Below are positions 47,982-58,632 of a stretch of DNA of 64,000 bases, in pieces (positions within the stretch are counted from its first letter, which is position 1; every line of letters begins with the position of its first letter). The notes under the pieces are model-generated. The model saw nothing but the letters and a program-made list of their open reading frames with translations. It made no database searches and was not told where the DNA came from. The DNA comes from Lachnospiraceae bacterium. GTDB lineage: Bacteria; Bacillota; Clostridia; Lachnospirales; Lachnospiraceae. Position numbers and translations under genes: made by a program. The stretch spans positions 41,008-105,007 of the forward strand of contig JAIKYA010000075.1 in assembly GCA_024683645.1 (NCBI GenBank), given 5' to 3'.

Positions 47982-48821
47982 TTATCCCTCAACCGACTCA
48001 ACGCAGTTTTTCATGAGCATGGCTATCGTCATGGGGCCTACGCCTCCGGGTACGGGTGTGATCGCACTCACCATATCCTCCACATCCGCAAAGTCAACAT
48101 CGCCGCAAAGCTTGCCGTTCTCCATGCGGTGTATGCCGACATCGATCACTACGGCACCTTCTTTGATGTATTCACGGTTTATCATTTTCGGCTTTCCTAC
48201 AGCAGCTACCAGTATATCCGCACGCTTACATACTTCCTTCAGGTTCTGCGTTCTGGAATGACATATCGTTACAGTTCCGTTCTCTCTTAGCAGCAGCACG
48301 CCCATGGGTTTCCCGACTATATTGCTGCGACCTATCACTACGCATTCTTTTCCTTCGATACTTACACCCGTTCTTTTCAGCAGTTCTATAACTCCGGCCG
48401 GTGTACACGAAACATAACCCTTTTCACCTATCAGAAGTTTTCCGACATTCTCGGGATGGAAACCGTCAACATCCTTAAGCGGTGATATACTTCTGATCAC
48501 GCTCTTTTCATCGATATGAGCCGGCAGCGGCAGCTGTACCAATATGCCGTTTACTTTATCATCCGCATTCAGCCTCTCTATCAGTTTAAGCAGTTCGTCC
48601 TCAGTAGTGCTTTCAGGAAGCTCGTAGGACTCCGAACGGATACCTATATATTCGCAGGCTTTTTTCTTGTTGCCTACATACACCTTCGAAGCAGGATCTT
48701 CACCGACCAGGATCACAGCCAGACATACTTCACGTCCCGCTGCACCCAGCGCAGTCACTTTTTCCTTCAGTTCATCCTTTATCTCCTGTGATATCTTTTT
48801 TCCGTCTATCAGTGTTGCCAT
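47982..48821 (-). CDS. folD: Methylenetetrahydrofolate dehydrogenase/cyclohydrolase FolD
   Basis: VGEDPASKVYVGNKKKACEYIGI...VNGILVQLPLPAHI...PVPGGVGPMTIAML. Confidence 0.97.
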   Translation of the reverse strand: MATLIDGKKISQEIKDELKEKVTALGAAGREVCLAVILVGEDPASKVYVGNKKKACEYIGIRSESYELPESTTEDELLKLIERLNADDKVNGILVQLPLPAHIDEKSVIRSISPLKDVDGFHPENVGKLLIGEKGYVSCTPAGVIELLKRTGVSIEGKECVVIGRSNIVGKPMGVLLLRENGTVTICHSRTQNLKEVCKRADILVAAVGKPKMINREYIKEGAVVIDVGIHRMENGKLCGDVDFADVEDMVSAITPVPGGVGPMTIAMLMKNCVESVEG

Positions 48822-48860
48822 TTCTTTATCCTCCTTATATTCAGACCAGCGATCCTTTAT

Positions 48861-50528
48861 TCAGAACAGTCCTGTAATATTTCCTTTGTCATCTACATCT
48901 ATGGAAAGTGCCGCAGGGCGAGCGGGCAGTCCGGGCATAGTCATAATGCTTCCGCTGATCGCAACCACAAATCCGGCTCCTGCCGAAATATATACTTCAC
49001 GTATCGTAATACGGAAGTTCTCAGGCCTTCCGAGTTTTTTCGGGTCATCGGAAAGCGAATACTGTGTCTTTGCCATACATACGGGAAGTGAACCGAAGCC
49101 CTCCTTTTCAAGCCGCTCCAGCTCTGTAAGCGCCTCTTTTGAATAGTCCACGCCTTCCGCTCCGTATATTTTTTCAGCCACAGTCTCTATCTTCTCCTTA
49201 AGAGACAGATCATCGGGATACAGCGGTCTGAAATCGGGAGCATTTTCCGTAAGCTTCACAAGCTCATCAACAAGTTCTACGGCACCTTCGCCGCCTTTGG
49301 TAAACACTTCCGATACGGTAAAGGAAACACCGCAGCTCTCACAGATACTGCCGAGCTTCTTTATCTCCGCTTCCGTATCATTGGCAAAACGGTTTATCGT
49401 AACAACCACGGGCAGGCCGTAGGACCGCATATTCTCTATATGTTTTTTCAGATTGGCACTTCCTGCTTCAAGTGCTGCCACATTCTCCTGTGCGAGTTCG
49501 TTCTTCGGTACTCCTCCGTTATACTTCAGTGCCCTTATAGTCGCGACTATAACGACCGCATCCGGATTAAACCCGGCTTTTCTGCACTTGATGTCCAGGA
49601 ATTTCTCGGCACCGAGATCCGCACCGAAACCTGCCTCTGTCACACAGTAGTCAGCCATATGTCTGGCAGCCTGTGTTGCGATGATACTGTTGCAGCCGTG
49701 TGCTATGTTCGCAAAAGGCCCGCCGTGGATGAGAACCGGCGTATGTTCAAGGGTCTGTACCAGATTGGGTCTCATGGCATCCTTAAGCAGAGCCGTCATA
49801 GCCCCAACAGCACCCAGCTCTCCGGCTCTTACTGCCTTTCCGTCCAGATCATATGCAACTATTATCTCCGAAAGTCTCTTTTTCAGATCCGCTAGATCCG
49901 TTGAAAGACAGAGTATTGCCATTATCTCGCTCGCAACGGTTATCTGGAAATGATCCTCCCTGACAAAGCCGTCATTCTTGCTGCCCATACCAACAACTAT
50001 GTTACGGAGTACCCTGTCGTTCATATCCACACAGCGTTTCCAGAGTATGCGCCTAAGATCTATCCTCAGTTCGTTCCCCTGCTGGATATGATTATCGATC
50101 ATGGCAGCCAGCAGATTGTTTGCGGAAGTAATGGCATGGAAATCACCTGTAAAATGCAGGTTTATCTCTTCCATGGGAACCACCTGGGCATATCCGCCGC
50201 CGGCAGCACCGCCCTTCACACCAAAACACGGCCCAAGTGAGGGTTCACGAAGTGCAAGAACCGCCTTCTTTCCGCGCTTTGCAAATGCCTGACTCAGCCC
50301 CACGCTTATCGTGGTCTTTCCTTCCCCTGCAGGAGTAGGATTGATAGCCGTCACAAGTATCAGCTTTCCGGGCTTATTGCTCTTAAGACTCTCAAGATAC
50401 TCTGGAGAGAGCTTGGCCTTATACTTTCCGTACAGTTCAAGCGCATCTTCCGGTATACCCGCAGCTGCGGCAACCTCCGTGATGGGAAGCATTCTGGCTT
50501 CCTGTGCTATTTCTATATCACTTTTCAT
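48861..50528 (-). CDS. fhs: Formate-tetrahydrofolate ligase
   Basis: [27 protein letters not shown]...[42 protein letters not shown]. Confidence 0.98.
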   Translation of the reverse strand: MKSDIEIAQEARMLPITEVAAAAGIPEDALELYGKYKAKLSPEYLESLKSNKPGKLILVTAINPTPAGEGKTTISVGLSQAFAKRGKKAVLALREPSLGPCFGVKGGAAGGGYAQVVPMEEINLHFTGDFHAITSANNLLAAMIDNHIQQGNELRIDLRRILWKRCVDMNDRVLRNIVVGMGSKNDGFVREDHFQITVASEIMAILCLSTDLADLKKRLSEIIVAYDLDGKAVRAGELGAVGAMTALLKDAMRPNLVQTLEHTPVLIHGGPFANIAHGCNSIIATQAARHMADYCVTEAGFGADLGAEKFLDIKCRKAGFNPDAVVIVATIRALKYNGGVPKNELAQENVAALEAGSANLKKHIENMRSYGLPVVVTINRFANDTEAEIKKLGSICESCGVSFTVSEVFTKGGEGAVELVDELVKLTENAPDFRPLYPDDLSLKEKIETVAEKIYGAEGVDYSKEALTELERLEKEGFGSLPVCMAKTQYSLSDDPKKLGRPENFRITIREVYISAGAGFVVAISGSIMTMPGLPARPAALSIDVDDKGNITGLF

Positions 50529-50538
50529 AGCTTCCTCC

Positions 50539-53391
50539 TTAACCTAAACCTGAGATATAATTCTCTATCTCTTCTCTGGTCATCAGTATCTTTCTGGGTT
50601 TGGTACCGTCTTCCGGTCCCACTATGCCATCCTGTTCCATCTTATCCAGCATTCTTGCTGCCCTGTTGAAGCCCACCTTGAATACGCGCTGTATCATGCT
50701 GGTGGACGCTTTTTCTTTTTCGGCGACAAATCTGCAGGCATCTGCATAATATGCATCATGATCACTGCCTCCGGCTGTATCGGCATCAGCTTCATCCGCC
50801 TTGCCCGGCGAAGACATGTTCGTGATCCTTTCAACTATCTCTTTATCATAAACATCCTCACCGCTCTGTGCTTTCAGGGCTTCCACGACTCTCTGTACTT
50901 CCGTATCTTTTACGAAAGCTCCCTGCACTCTCAGCGGTTTGGGTATCCCCTGCGGATAAAAGAGCATATCACCGTTTCCGAGCAGTCTTTCCGCTCCGAC
51001 CATATCCAGTATCGTACGGCTGTCTATACCGCTGGCAACCTTCAAGCCGACACGGCTGGGCATATTGGCTTTGATAAGTCCGGTTATGACATCAACGCTC
51101 GGACGCTGGGTAGCAACGATCAGATGTATGCCCGCAGCTCTGGCAAGCTGGGCCAGACGGCAGATGGATTCTTCCACTTCCTTCGAAGCAACCATCATAA
51201 GGTCAGCAAGCTCGTCTACCACTATCACTATCTGCGGCAGCTTTTCACCCTCTCCCACCTCAGCCAGCTCATTGTACGCAGTTATGGCTCTTACATTGGC
51301 ATCGGCAAAGAGTTTATATCTTCTGGTCATCTCCGCAACAGCCCAGGCCAGCGCCGCACTTGCCTGTCTGGGATCGGTAACAACCGGGAGCAGCAGATGC
51401 GGTATCCCGTTGTATACGGAGAATTCAACTATCTTCGGGTCTATGAGCATCAGCTTTACTTCGTCGGGATTGGCTTTGTACAGTATGCTCATTATTATCG
51501 AGTTGGTAAATACACTCTTTCCGGAACCCGTGGAACCTGCGATGAGCATATGCGGCATCTTGGCGATATCGGATATTATTATCTGCCCGCTTATATCCTT
51601 ACCGACAACATATGACAGCTTGGATTCAGCCCGCTTAAATTCCCTTGAATCTATGAGATCGCGTATCTTTACCGTCTGTCTCTCTTTATTCGGTATCTCC
51701 ACACCTACCATTGATTTCCCGGGTATGGGAGCTTCTATACGTATATCCTGTGCCGCAAGATTCAGCTTGATATCATCTGCGAGATTGACTATCTTCTGGA
51801 CCTTCACTCCGCCCGGCATTTGCAGTTCAAAACGTGTAACGGAAGGTCCCTGGCTTATCTCCTTAACCTCAACCGTAATTCCGAAGCTGGCAAGCGTCTG
51901 CTGCAGCAGGGCGGCAGTTTCCTGCAGCTGTCTGTCACTGTCTCCGCCGGATCTTTTTTCATTCTTTTCCAGCAGATCAAGTGAAGGCGGAATATACTTT
52001 CCGCTCTTCTTTTTGGGAGTCGGAGCGTTATTCTCCGCCGCCTCGGATTTATGACTTCTCTCGGTCACGGGAGTAGGCATATTCTTTAGTATTACATTAT
52101 CATCCGCTTTGATAGCTGCCTGCGTATCCAGTGGCGTGATCTGCCCGGCAGCTTCATCTGCAGGCTTATCCTCAGTTTTCTCTGCGGCCTCCACGGCTTT
52201 CACAGCCGGCTCATCCACATAAACCACCTCCGGGGGCAGTTCCTCATGATCATCTTCATATTCTTCGTTTACACTTTCTTCAGCGTAGCTATCGGATACG
52301 GAAGAAAGCGGCGGAAGCAGTTCACCTGCTCCGCTCATATCCCCGGTCAGTTCTATCATTTCATCCTGTATATGTGCTTCCTGCTGGAACAAAAGCTTCT
52401 GCGTATCAGAAAGAAGCGTGATCTCGTGAATATCATCAAGGCTTCCTCTGCCGTCGTCATCCGAAGACATCTTGATGTTCTTCCTCTTATTACCGGAGGT
52501 GCTTAAAATGCGCTCATCGTCTTTTCTCTCAAGCTCCTCTCTTCTGCGCATTTCTTTTTCTTCCCTGCGACGTCTCTTTTCATCCTGGGCGCCGTACATT
52601 TCCCTTGAAAACTTCCGGTTTCTCGCCTTCTCCCTCTGCCTGTCAAACTCCTCTATGCTCTCGGGTTCATCCTCTTCGTCATAAAAACCGTCATCGCTCT
52701 CCATCCTGTTCTTAAACTCATCCGCGCTGTTTCTGACCTCATGATAGCCTTCGGCTATACCGTTACCCATGTTTCTCAACAGTTCGGAGAATGCGTCCAG
52801 AAAGCTCCTGCCCATAAAAAGCAGCACGGAAATAAGCAGCAGCAGAAAAAGTATCAGGTATGATCCCGCCTTACCGAACAGACTGTAAAAAAACAGAGCC
52901 GGCAGCCCGAAAAATGCTCCGCCTCCGCTCTGCATTTCATATAAAGCCTTAACACGACCGCCTTTTTCGGAAACAAGAAATTCAAAATCCGTTCCTGCAA
53001 AAAAAGCCATTAGCATGCCGATGAGCAGCACAATAAAAACCGCGGAGATTATCTTTAGCCTCCCCGGTCCTTTTTTACTGAGGATATAGAATATCATATA
53101 AATCATTACAGCAGGTGGAAGAACATACGCCATAAGTCCCAGTATGCCTACAAAGAAGCTCTTAACCCCCGGTCCGAAAGCACCTCCGATAAGTCCCGTG
53201 ACACATAAATAAATTATAAGGACAACACAAAATAGCGCCAGATACAGTATTTCCGCCATAAAGGCCTGATCCGGTGCATTCGATCTGCGTGCGGTACTCC
53301 TTTTTGTTGCGGAAGTTCTTCCGGAAGAGGTCTTCCTCCGCGTAGTCTGTGTACTCTTTCTTTTTCTGTTTCCGGTACTGCCTGATGCCAA
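50539..53391 (-). CDS. ftsK: DNA translocase FtsK/SpoIIIE
   Basis: N-terminal TM domain, [52 protein letters not shown]-terminal gamma winged helix ([30 protein letters not shown]). Confidence 0.97.
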   Translation of the reverse strand: MASGSTGNRKRKSTQTTRRKTSSGRTSATKRSTARRSNAPDQAFMAEILYLALFCVVLIIYLCVTGLIGGAFGPGVKSFFVGILGLMAYVLPPAVMIYMIFYILSKKGPGRLKIISAVFIVLLIGMLMAFFAGTDFEFLVSEKGGRVKALYEMQSGGGAFFGLPALFFYSLFGKAGSYLILFLLLLISVLLFMGRSFLDAFSELLRNMGNGIAEGYHEVRNSADEFKNRMESDDGFYDEEDEPESIEEFDRQREKARNRKFSREMYGAQDEKRRRREEKEMRRREELERKDDERILSTSGNKRKNIKMSSDDDGRGSLDDIHEITLLSDTQKLLFQQEAHIQDEMIELTGDMSGAGELLPPLSSVSDSYAEESVNEEYEDDHEELPPEVVYVDEPAVKAVEAAEKTEDKPADEAAGQITPLDTQAAIKADDNVILKNMPTPVTERSHKSEAAENNAPTPKKKSGKYIPPSLDLLEKNEKRSGGDSDRQLQETAALLQQTLASFGITVEVKEISQGPSVTRFELQMPGGVKVQKIVNLADDIKLNLAAQDIRIEAPIPGKSMVGVEIPNKERQTVKIRDLIDSREFKRAESKLSYVVGKDISGQIIISDIAKMPHMLIAGSTGSGKSVFTNSIIMSILYKANPDEVKLMLIDPKIVEFSVYNGIPHLLLPVVTDPRQASAALAWAVAEMTRRYKLFADANVRAITAYNELAEVGEGEKLPQIVIVVDELADLMMVASKEVEESICRLAQLARAAGIHLIVATQRPSVDVITGLIKANMPSRVGLKVASGIDSRTILDMVGAERLLGNGDMLFYPQGIPKPLRVQGAFVKDTEVQRVVEALKAQSGEDVYDKEIVERITNMSSPGKADEADADTAGGSDHDAYYADACRFVAEKEKASTSMIQRVFKVGFNRAARMLDKMEQDGIVGPEDGTKPRKILMTREEIENYISGLG

Positions 53392-53421
53392 TCCCTTACC
53401 TCATGATCACTGACACTATGA

Positions 53422-54171
53422 TCAGTTGATATCAAAAAAATCTTTACCCTTCATATCGACCACATCAAAGTGCATATGGTCTGCATCGGGTTCTATATCA
53501 AAATCCATTTCCCTGGGCACATGTTTCTTAGGCGTGGGAAGAGGATTATCTATAAGCTGTACTGCTGCTGCTTCATCTTCTTTTCCCGTATCGGGAACAG
53601 GAGCCTCGGCTATCACTATCCCGCCGGATCTGTCGGCCGAAGGCTTTATCTCCTCTTCATTTGCTGCCTCATCGGCCTTTGCTTCTTCTTTTTTATCTTC
53701 TTGCGCTGCTTCGTCAGCTTCCGCCGGCTTTATTCCGGCATCGGGCTCTTCTGCCTTCGCTGCCTCTTCCTTTGCAGCTGTATCTTCCTTTGTGGCTTCC
53801 CCTGTCACTTCTTCCGCTGCGGCAGCTTCCTCAGCAGGCTTTTCTTCTTTTTCCTGCGTTTCTTCTGCGGCTTTTACAGTATTCTCATCATCCTTCCTGA
53901 CTTCCCCGGCATCACTGTCCGCAGCTTCGCTGTTTTCGCCGCGTTTTACCACGGCGGTCTTGTAATCCATCCGTCTGCCGAATTTCTGCGCTCTAGCCCG
54001 GTCCGCCGCTGTTATCTCTTTTGCATCCCCTTCGGATCCCTCTTCGCTTTCCGCAGGTTTGGCCGGTCTTTTTAAAAAATCAAGAGAAGCCTCCAGTGCT
54101 GCAAGCTCCAGAGCCTGTCTTTCCTTATCTTCCGAAAGGTCTATGGTAGGTTTATTCTTTTTCCCGAACAT
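53422..54171 (-). CDS. Acidic Ala/Glu-rich protein of unknown function, 249 aa
   Basis: Low-complexity EKPAEEAAAAEEVTGEATKEDTAAKEEAAKAEEPDAG centre; conserved-looking ends (MFGKKNKPTIDLSEDKERQALELAALEASLDFLKRP, PREMDFDIEPDADHMHFDVVDMKGKDFFDIN). Confidence 0.65.
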   Translation of the reverse strand: MFGKKNKPTIDLSEDKERQALELAALEASLDFLKRPAKPAESEEGSEGDAKEITAADRARAQKFGRRMDYKTAVVKRGENSEAADSDAGEVRKDDENTVKAAEETQEKEEKPAEEAAAAEEVTGEATKEDTAAKEEAAKAEEPDAGIKPAEADEAAQEDKKEEAKADEAANEEEIKPSADRSGGIVIAEAPVPDTGKEDEAAAVQLIDNPLPTPKKHVPREMDFDIEPDADHMHFDVVDMKGKDFFDIN

Positions 54172-55132
54172 CTCTGTTCTCCTCTCCGTGAGATATGAAT
54201 TCCTCTATGCAGTACAGGGGCCTGCCCTTTACTTCAGTATAGATCCTGCCTATATATTCACCTACTATTCCAAAGGATATCAGCTGAACTCCTCCGAGAA
54301 ACCAGATCGATAAGATCACCGAAGTCCACCCTCTTTCCACATCGTTGTTGAAATAAGAAACAAAAGCATATATGGCTGCCGCAAAGCATACGAGCATTAC
54401 AAAGAAGCCTAAATGCATGACCATCTTTATCGGCCTTGTGGAAAAAGAAGTGATACCGTTGATGGCAAGATTAAGCATCTTTGAAAAAGGATACTTTGAT
54501 TCTCCTGCCATCCTCTCCTTACGCTCATAATATACTGACGCAGTCTTAAAGCCAAGCTGCGGTATGAGTCCGCGGAGGTAGAGGTTGCTTTCCTTATATC
54601 TGGCCAGTTCGTCCAGTGCCCTTCTTGACATCAGTCTGAAATCCGCATGATTGTATACGGACTTTACCCCGAGCTTTTCCAGCAGTCTGTAATACAGCTG
54701 GGCCGTACTCCTTTTCATAAAGCTGTCGGTCTTACGTCCGCTCCTGACACCGTATACGATATCACAGCCTTCGGCAAAGCGATCCAGCATCTCTTCTATG
54801 ACCTTCACGTCATCCTGAAGATCCGCATCTATCGAAACAGTAACATCTGCATATTTTCTGGCTTCCATCAGGCCTGCAAGAAGCGCCGACTGGTGGCCGC
54901 AGTTTTTGGTGAGTGAGATAGCCCATACGTTATTGCTGCTTTGGGCCGCTTCGTTCATAAGCTCCCTCGTGGAATCCGTGCTTCCGTCATTTACAAAGAG
55001 TACGAAACTGTCTTCGGATATCTTCCCCTTGCCGGCCAGATCCTTTATCACATCACAAAGAGTGCTCCTGCAGATCGGGAACACTTCCTGTTCGTTATAA
55101 CACGGTACTACTATGGCTAATTTAGCCTTCAT
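54152..55132 (-). CDS. Family 2 glycosyltransferase (DPMS/GtrB-like) with two C-terminal TM helices
   Basis: KLAIVVPCYNEQEVFPICRSTL...FVNDGSTDSTRELM...ISLTKNCGHQSALLAGLMEA...DADLQDD; ATG at 55132 preferred over track start 55171. Confidence 0.92.
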   Translation of the reverse strand: MKAKLAIVVPCYNEQEVFPICRSTLCDVIKDLAGKGKISEDSFVLFVNDGSTDSTRELMNEAAQSSNNVWAISLTKNCGHQSALLAGLMEARKYADVTVSIDADLQDDVKVIEEMLDRFAEGCDIVYGVRSGRKTDSFMKRSTAQLYYRLLEKLGVKSVYNHADFRLMSRRALDELARYKESNLYLRGLIPQLGFKTASVYYERKERMAGESKYPFSKMLNLAINGITSFSTRPIKMVMHLGFFVMLVCFAAAIYAFVSYFNNDVERGWTSVILSIWFLGGVQLISFGIVGEYIGRIYTEVKGRPLYCIEEFISHGEENRDVREKE

Positions 55133-55853
55133 CCCAGTTTGTGTAGACATTCTGAACGTCGTCCTCTTCATCCAAAAGATCGAGTATCCTGGTCAGGTTT
55201 TTAACTGCTTCTTCATCGGTCAGTTCCACATAATTCTGCGGAAGCCTGGTTACTTCTGCACTTGCCATTGGTATCCCTGCCTCGGTAAAAGCCTTGAATA
55301 CCTCATCAAAGCCTGCGGGATCGGTAAGGATCTCAAAGCTGTCATCTTCTTCGTTAAAATCCTCTGCTCCTGCATCGAGTGCTTTTTCCATCAGCGTATC
55401 TGCATCAAGCTCGCACTCTTCCTTATCGATTATTATCTGGCCTTTGGTATCGAACATATAGGACACGCAGCCCTGTGTACCAATGCTGCCGCCGCCTTTG
55501 GTGAAAGCGTTTCTCACATTGGCTGCGGCCCTGTTCTTATTATCCGTCAGAGCCTCAACTATTATAGCTGTTCCGCCCGGGCCGTATCCCTCATATATAA
55601 CATGCTCATAATTGACGCTGCCGGCCTCACCGGAAGCCTTCTTGATACCTCTGTCTATGGTATCGTTCGGCATGTTATTGGCTTTTGCCTTTGCGATCAC
55701 GGCAGCAAGCTTGAAGTTGCTGGCAGGATCGGGGCCGCCTTCCTTTACGGCAACGGCGATCTCTCTTCCGAGTATGGTAAATATCTTACCTTTTGCGGCA
55801 TCATTCTTCTCTTTCTTATGCTTGATATTGGCAAATTTTGAATGTCCTGACAT
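55122..55853 (-). CDS. YebC/PmpR family protein
   Basis: MSGHSKFANIKHKKEKNDAAKGKIFTILGREIAVAVKEGG. Confidence 0.97.
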   Translation of the reverse strand: MSGHSKFANIKHKKEKNDAAKGKIFTILGREIAVAVKEGGPDPASNFKLAAVIAKAKANNMPNDTIDRGIKKASGEAGSVNYEHVIYEGYGPGGTAIIVEALTDNKNRAAANVRNAFTKGGGSIGTQGCVSYMFDTKGQIIIDKEECELDADTLMEKALDAGAEDFNEEDDSFEILTDPAGFDEVFKAFTEAGIPMASAEVTRLPQNYVELTDEEAVKNLTRILDLLDEEDDVQNVYTNWDEG

Positions 55854-55918
55854 AATATTCCTCCTTAATTTACAACATCTTGTATTTTAACATTTTTTGA
55901 CCTATCTTGCAAGTTATG

Positions 55919-56749
55919 TTAAGTAGCCACGCTTTTTGTGAACCTGACGGTCTTGACCTTTTTATCCTCCACATCTTCTACCCTGACATGGTATCCGCCG
56001 ATATCCGTTTCGAAGTGCTCTCCCTCTTCCGGTATCTTCTCCATGAGAGTGATCAGGTAGCCGTTTATCGTCTGGTTTCTTGTATCTCCGAAATCTATCC
56101 CCAGCTGCTCTTCCAGATCTTCCAGCTTGGCCAGTCCCTCTATCAGAAAACTCTGCTCATTTTCGGATGCGACTATCATATCATTTTCTTCGTCGTATTC
56201 ATCACGTATGTTTCCGACTATTTCCTCAAGTATGTCTTCCATCGCGACAAGGCCCGAGGTCTGTCCGTATTCATCGACCACTATGACCATCTGTTCATTA
56301 TTCTTCTGCATCTGCCGGAAAAGCTCATCTATATTCCTTGTCTCCGGGACAAAATCCGCATTTCTGAGCAGTCCCGCTATCTCCGACAGCGTGGGATTCT
56401 GCTTAGGTGAATTATAATAGACCCTGAAAGCATCCTTTAAATGCAGGATACCGCAGATATGATCCAGATCCTCATGATATACGGGAAATCTCGAAAAACT
56501 TCCGTTCAGTATCCCGCTTATCACATCCTTAAGCTTGCAGCTGTCCTCAAAAGCCTGAATATGATTGCGGTGAGTCATGATATCGGCAGCTTCCTTATCG
56601 GAATATTCGAAGATGTTTGCTATCATCTCCGCCTCTTCCGGTTCTATCTCACCGTTCTCCGTTCCCTCATTGACCATAGCGATGATCTCTTGTTCCGCAT
56701 CGGTATCGTCCTTTTTTCCGAATCCAAACAATCCCATATTGTTCCTCAC
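55919..56749 (-). CDS. CBS-pair / CorC_HlyC domain protein (lacks DUF21 membrane domain)
   Basis: EEAEMIANIFEYSDKEAADIMTHRNHIQAFEDS...VVDEYGQTSGLVAMEDILEEIVGNIRDEYD, then CorC_HlyC domain; 276 aa. Confidence 0.88.
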   Translation of the reverse strand: MRNNMGLFGFGKKDDTDAEQEIIAMVNEGTENGEIEPEEAEMIANIFEYSDKEAADIMTHRNHIQAFEDSCKLKDVISGILNGSFSRFPVYHEDLDHICGILHLKDAFRVYYNSPKQNPTLSEIAGLLRNADFVPETRNIDELFRQMQKNNEQMVIVVDEYGQTSGLVAMEDILEEIVGNIRDEYDEENDMIVASENEQSFLIEGLAKLEDLEEQLGIDFGDTRNQTINGYLITLMEKIPEEGEHFETDIGGYHVRVEDVEDKKVKTVRFTKSVAT

Positions 56750-57873
56750 GATAAATATACTCTCGGTACTCTTTTTCCGATATCGCAGACCGCCTCATAA
56801 TTGATGCGTCCGCTCATGGCTGCAAATTCCTCCATGCTTATCTCGTCATCACCGTCACGTCCTACTATTGTGACGGGATCTCCCGCTTCTATATCCGTAT
56901 TTCCGGTGATGTCCACCATCATCTGATCCATGCACACACGTCCTGCTATACGGTATCTGTGCCCGCGTATCAGTACTTCTCCCCTGCTTGAGAGACTCCT
57001 CGGATAACCGTCTGCATATCCCACCGAAACCGTTGCTATACGTGAGGGTATGGGCGTAACAAAAGTACCTCCGTAACTGATCGGAGTCCCTGCCGGCACG
57101 TCTTTTACAAAGATGACGGAAGAACGTATCTCCATCGCAGGTTTCAGATCCATATCACCGCGTTCCACCTCGTCCGAAGGGATGAGCCCGTATGTGATGA
57201 TACCGCTCCTGACCAGTTTGAACCAGGTATCCGGCATCTCCATGATGGCCGCGCTGTTTGCACAGTGAGGATAAGGGATATTGATACCGAAATCCTTAAG
57301 ACTTTCCACAAAATCCTTAAATATCTGCAGCTGTTTTTCAGCATAGGACTTGTCCGCCTCATCCGCTCTTGCAAAATGCGTAAATATACCTTCTATCTCT
57401 ATATTTTCAAGTCCGGCTATGTCGCGTACGAGCTCCCGTCCGTCATCGTCCGGCTTTATGCCTATCCTTCCCATGCCGGTATCAAGCTTTATATGTATCT
57501 TGGCTTTTTTATCAAGACCGGCTGCGGCGGCATTCAGTTCCACTGCGCTCTGCCTGTCAAAGATGGTCAGCCTTATATCATTTTCCACAGCTTCCCTGTA
57601 GCCTGAGGGGAAACAATAGCCCAGTATGAGTACCGGCTTTTTTACCGGCATCGCGCAAAGCTCCAGCGCCTCATCTATAGTCGCAACGGCAAAGCCGAAA
57701 ACTTCGTCTGCCGAAAGCAGGGCCTCGGCTATCCTTATGGCTCCGTGGCCGTAGCCGTCAGCCTTAATAACGGCCATGATTCGGCTTTGTCCGTTAGTAT
57801 GCCTGTATACCTCGGCTATGTTATGTCTTATGTTTGAAAGATCTACTGCCGCATAGACCCTTTCTTCATGCAT
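56746..57873 (-). CDS. alr: Alanine racemase
   Basis: ERVYAAVDLSNIRHNIAEVYRHTNGQSRIMAVIKADGYGHGA...KLDTGMGRIGI...GRVCMDQMMVDIT; track start 57951 runs into a predicted hairpin, so ATG at 57873 is preferred. Confidence 0.95.
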   Translation of the reverse strand: MHEERVYAAVDLSNIRHNIAEVYRHTNGQSRIMAVIKADGYGHGAIRIAEALLSADEVFGFAVATIDEALELCAMPVKKPVLILGYCFPSGYREAVENDIRLTIFDRQSAVELNAAAAGLDKKAKIHIKLDTGMGRIGIKPDDDGRELVRDIAGLENIEIEGIFTHFARADEADKSYAEKQLQIFKDFVESLKDFGINIPYPHCANSAAIMEMPDTWFKLVRSGIITYGLIPSDEVERGDMDLKPAMEIRSSVIFVKDVPAGTPISYGGTFVTPIPSRIATVSVGYADGYPRSLSSRGEVLIRGHRYRIAGRVCMDQMMVDITGNTDIEAGDPVTIVGRDGDDEISMEEFAAMSGRINYEAVCDIGKRVPRVYLS

Positions 57874-57922
57874 ATCCTGCCTCCCTGAAAAAATTAATAA
57901 AGATCCTCCGTTTCGCTTCGGA

Positions 57923-57963
57923 TGACACAGCATCATCATACCCATGATCACTGCTTTGTGTCA
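57923..57963. repeat. Long imperfect inverted repeat between the 58003 gene and alr
   Basis: TGACACA-GCA-tc-ATCAT-accc-ATGAT-cac-TGC-tt-TGTGTCA (approximate pairing, small internal loops). Confidence 0.6.
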
Positions 57964-58002
57964 ATCTCTGGGCGAATACCCGAAGAATCTTTTATTGTCT
58001 GT

Positions 58003-58608
58003 TTATGCCTTTAGCGGATTTTCTTCGGGATTATATTTCATGTCAAAGATATCGATCACCTCTGCCCCGAAGATATCATGCATATAAGAATACATCTGCT
58101 GGTTCTTGAGCTCGCATTCCTGTTTTCTGACTACATTCTTTTTAAGCTCTATACGCACATTCGTTATCCAGTCCGCTATCTCCTTTATCCTGTCAGTGTT
58201 TTCCTGTATTATGTCATAGCAGATCTCCATGGTGGACAGCATCAGTTCCATGTTGACTTCATTTATCTCCTTCGGAAGTTCAAGGAGCTCATCCTGAAAC
58301 CTGTCGATCCTGGCATTGCACTCGTTAAGTTTTGCCGAATACTCTTCCTGTTTTGCGGCTCCGTCCTCGGAATCCATCACACCTACGATGTCTTCCATTA
58401 TCTTCGTCTTCTCTTTTTTTATCTCCTTCAGTTCGGTATTCAGTTTTCCCTGACGCTTCAGCAGCTCTTTCAGTTTATCCTCAAGCTCCTTCATCTCAGG
58501 GGTATGTTCTATCCCCGCCATCAGTTTGTACCATTTGTTATCCAAAGAGATGATGGGTATCCTTTTCCCGGCCAATGCAGGTCTGAATATATCGTCGGTC
58601 CTGGACAT
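58003..58608 (-). CDS. Coiled-coil protein of unknown function, 201 aa
   Basis: Long charged heptad-like region EDKLKELLKRQGKLNTELKEIKKEKTKIMED; no known family recognised. Confidence 0.7.
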   Translation of the reverse strand: MSRTDDIFRPALAGKRIPIISLDNKWYKLMAGIEHTPEMKELEDKLKELLKRQGKLNTELKEIKKEKTKIMEDIVGVMDSEDGAAKQEEYSAKLNECNARIDRFQDELLELPKEINEVNMELMLSTMEICYDIIQENTDRIKEIADWITNVRIELKKNVVRKQECELKNQQMYSYMHDIFGAEVIDIFDMKYNPEENPLKA

Positions 58609-58632
58609 CTTTATCCTCCGGTCATGAGTCTG

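Noticed and set aside
53661-53900. Leucine-rich hydrophobic ORF MLPHRPLLLLFYLLALL...
   Set aside because: Complement of the Ala/Glu-rich repeat region of the 53422 gene; composition artefact.
57874-57951. Extended N-terminus of alanine racemase in the track (MIMGMMMLCHPKRNGG...)
   Set aside because: Not racemase-like and overlaps a predicted hairpin; ATG at 57873 fits better.
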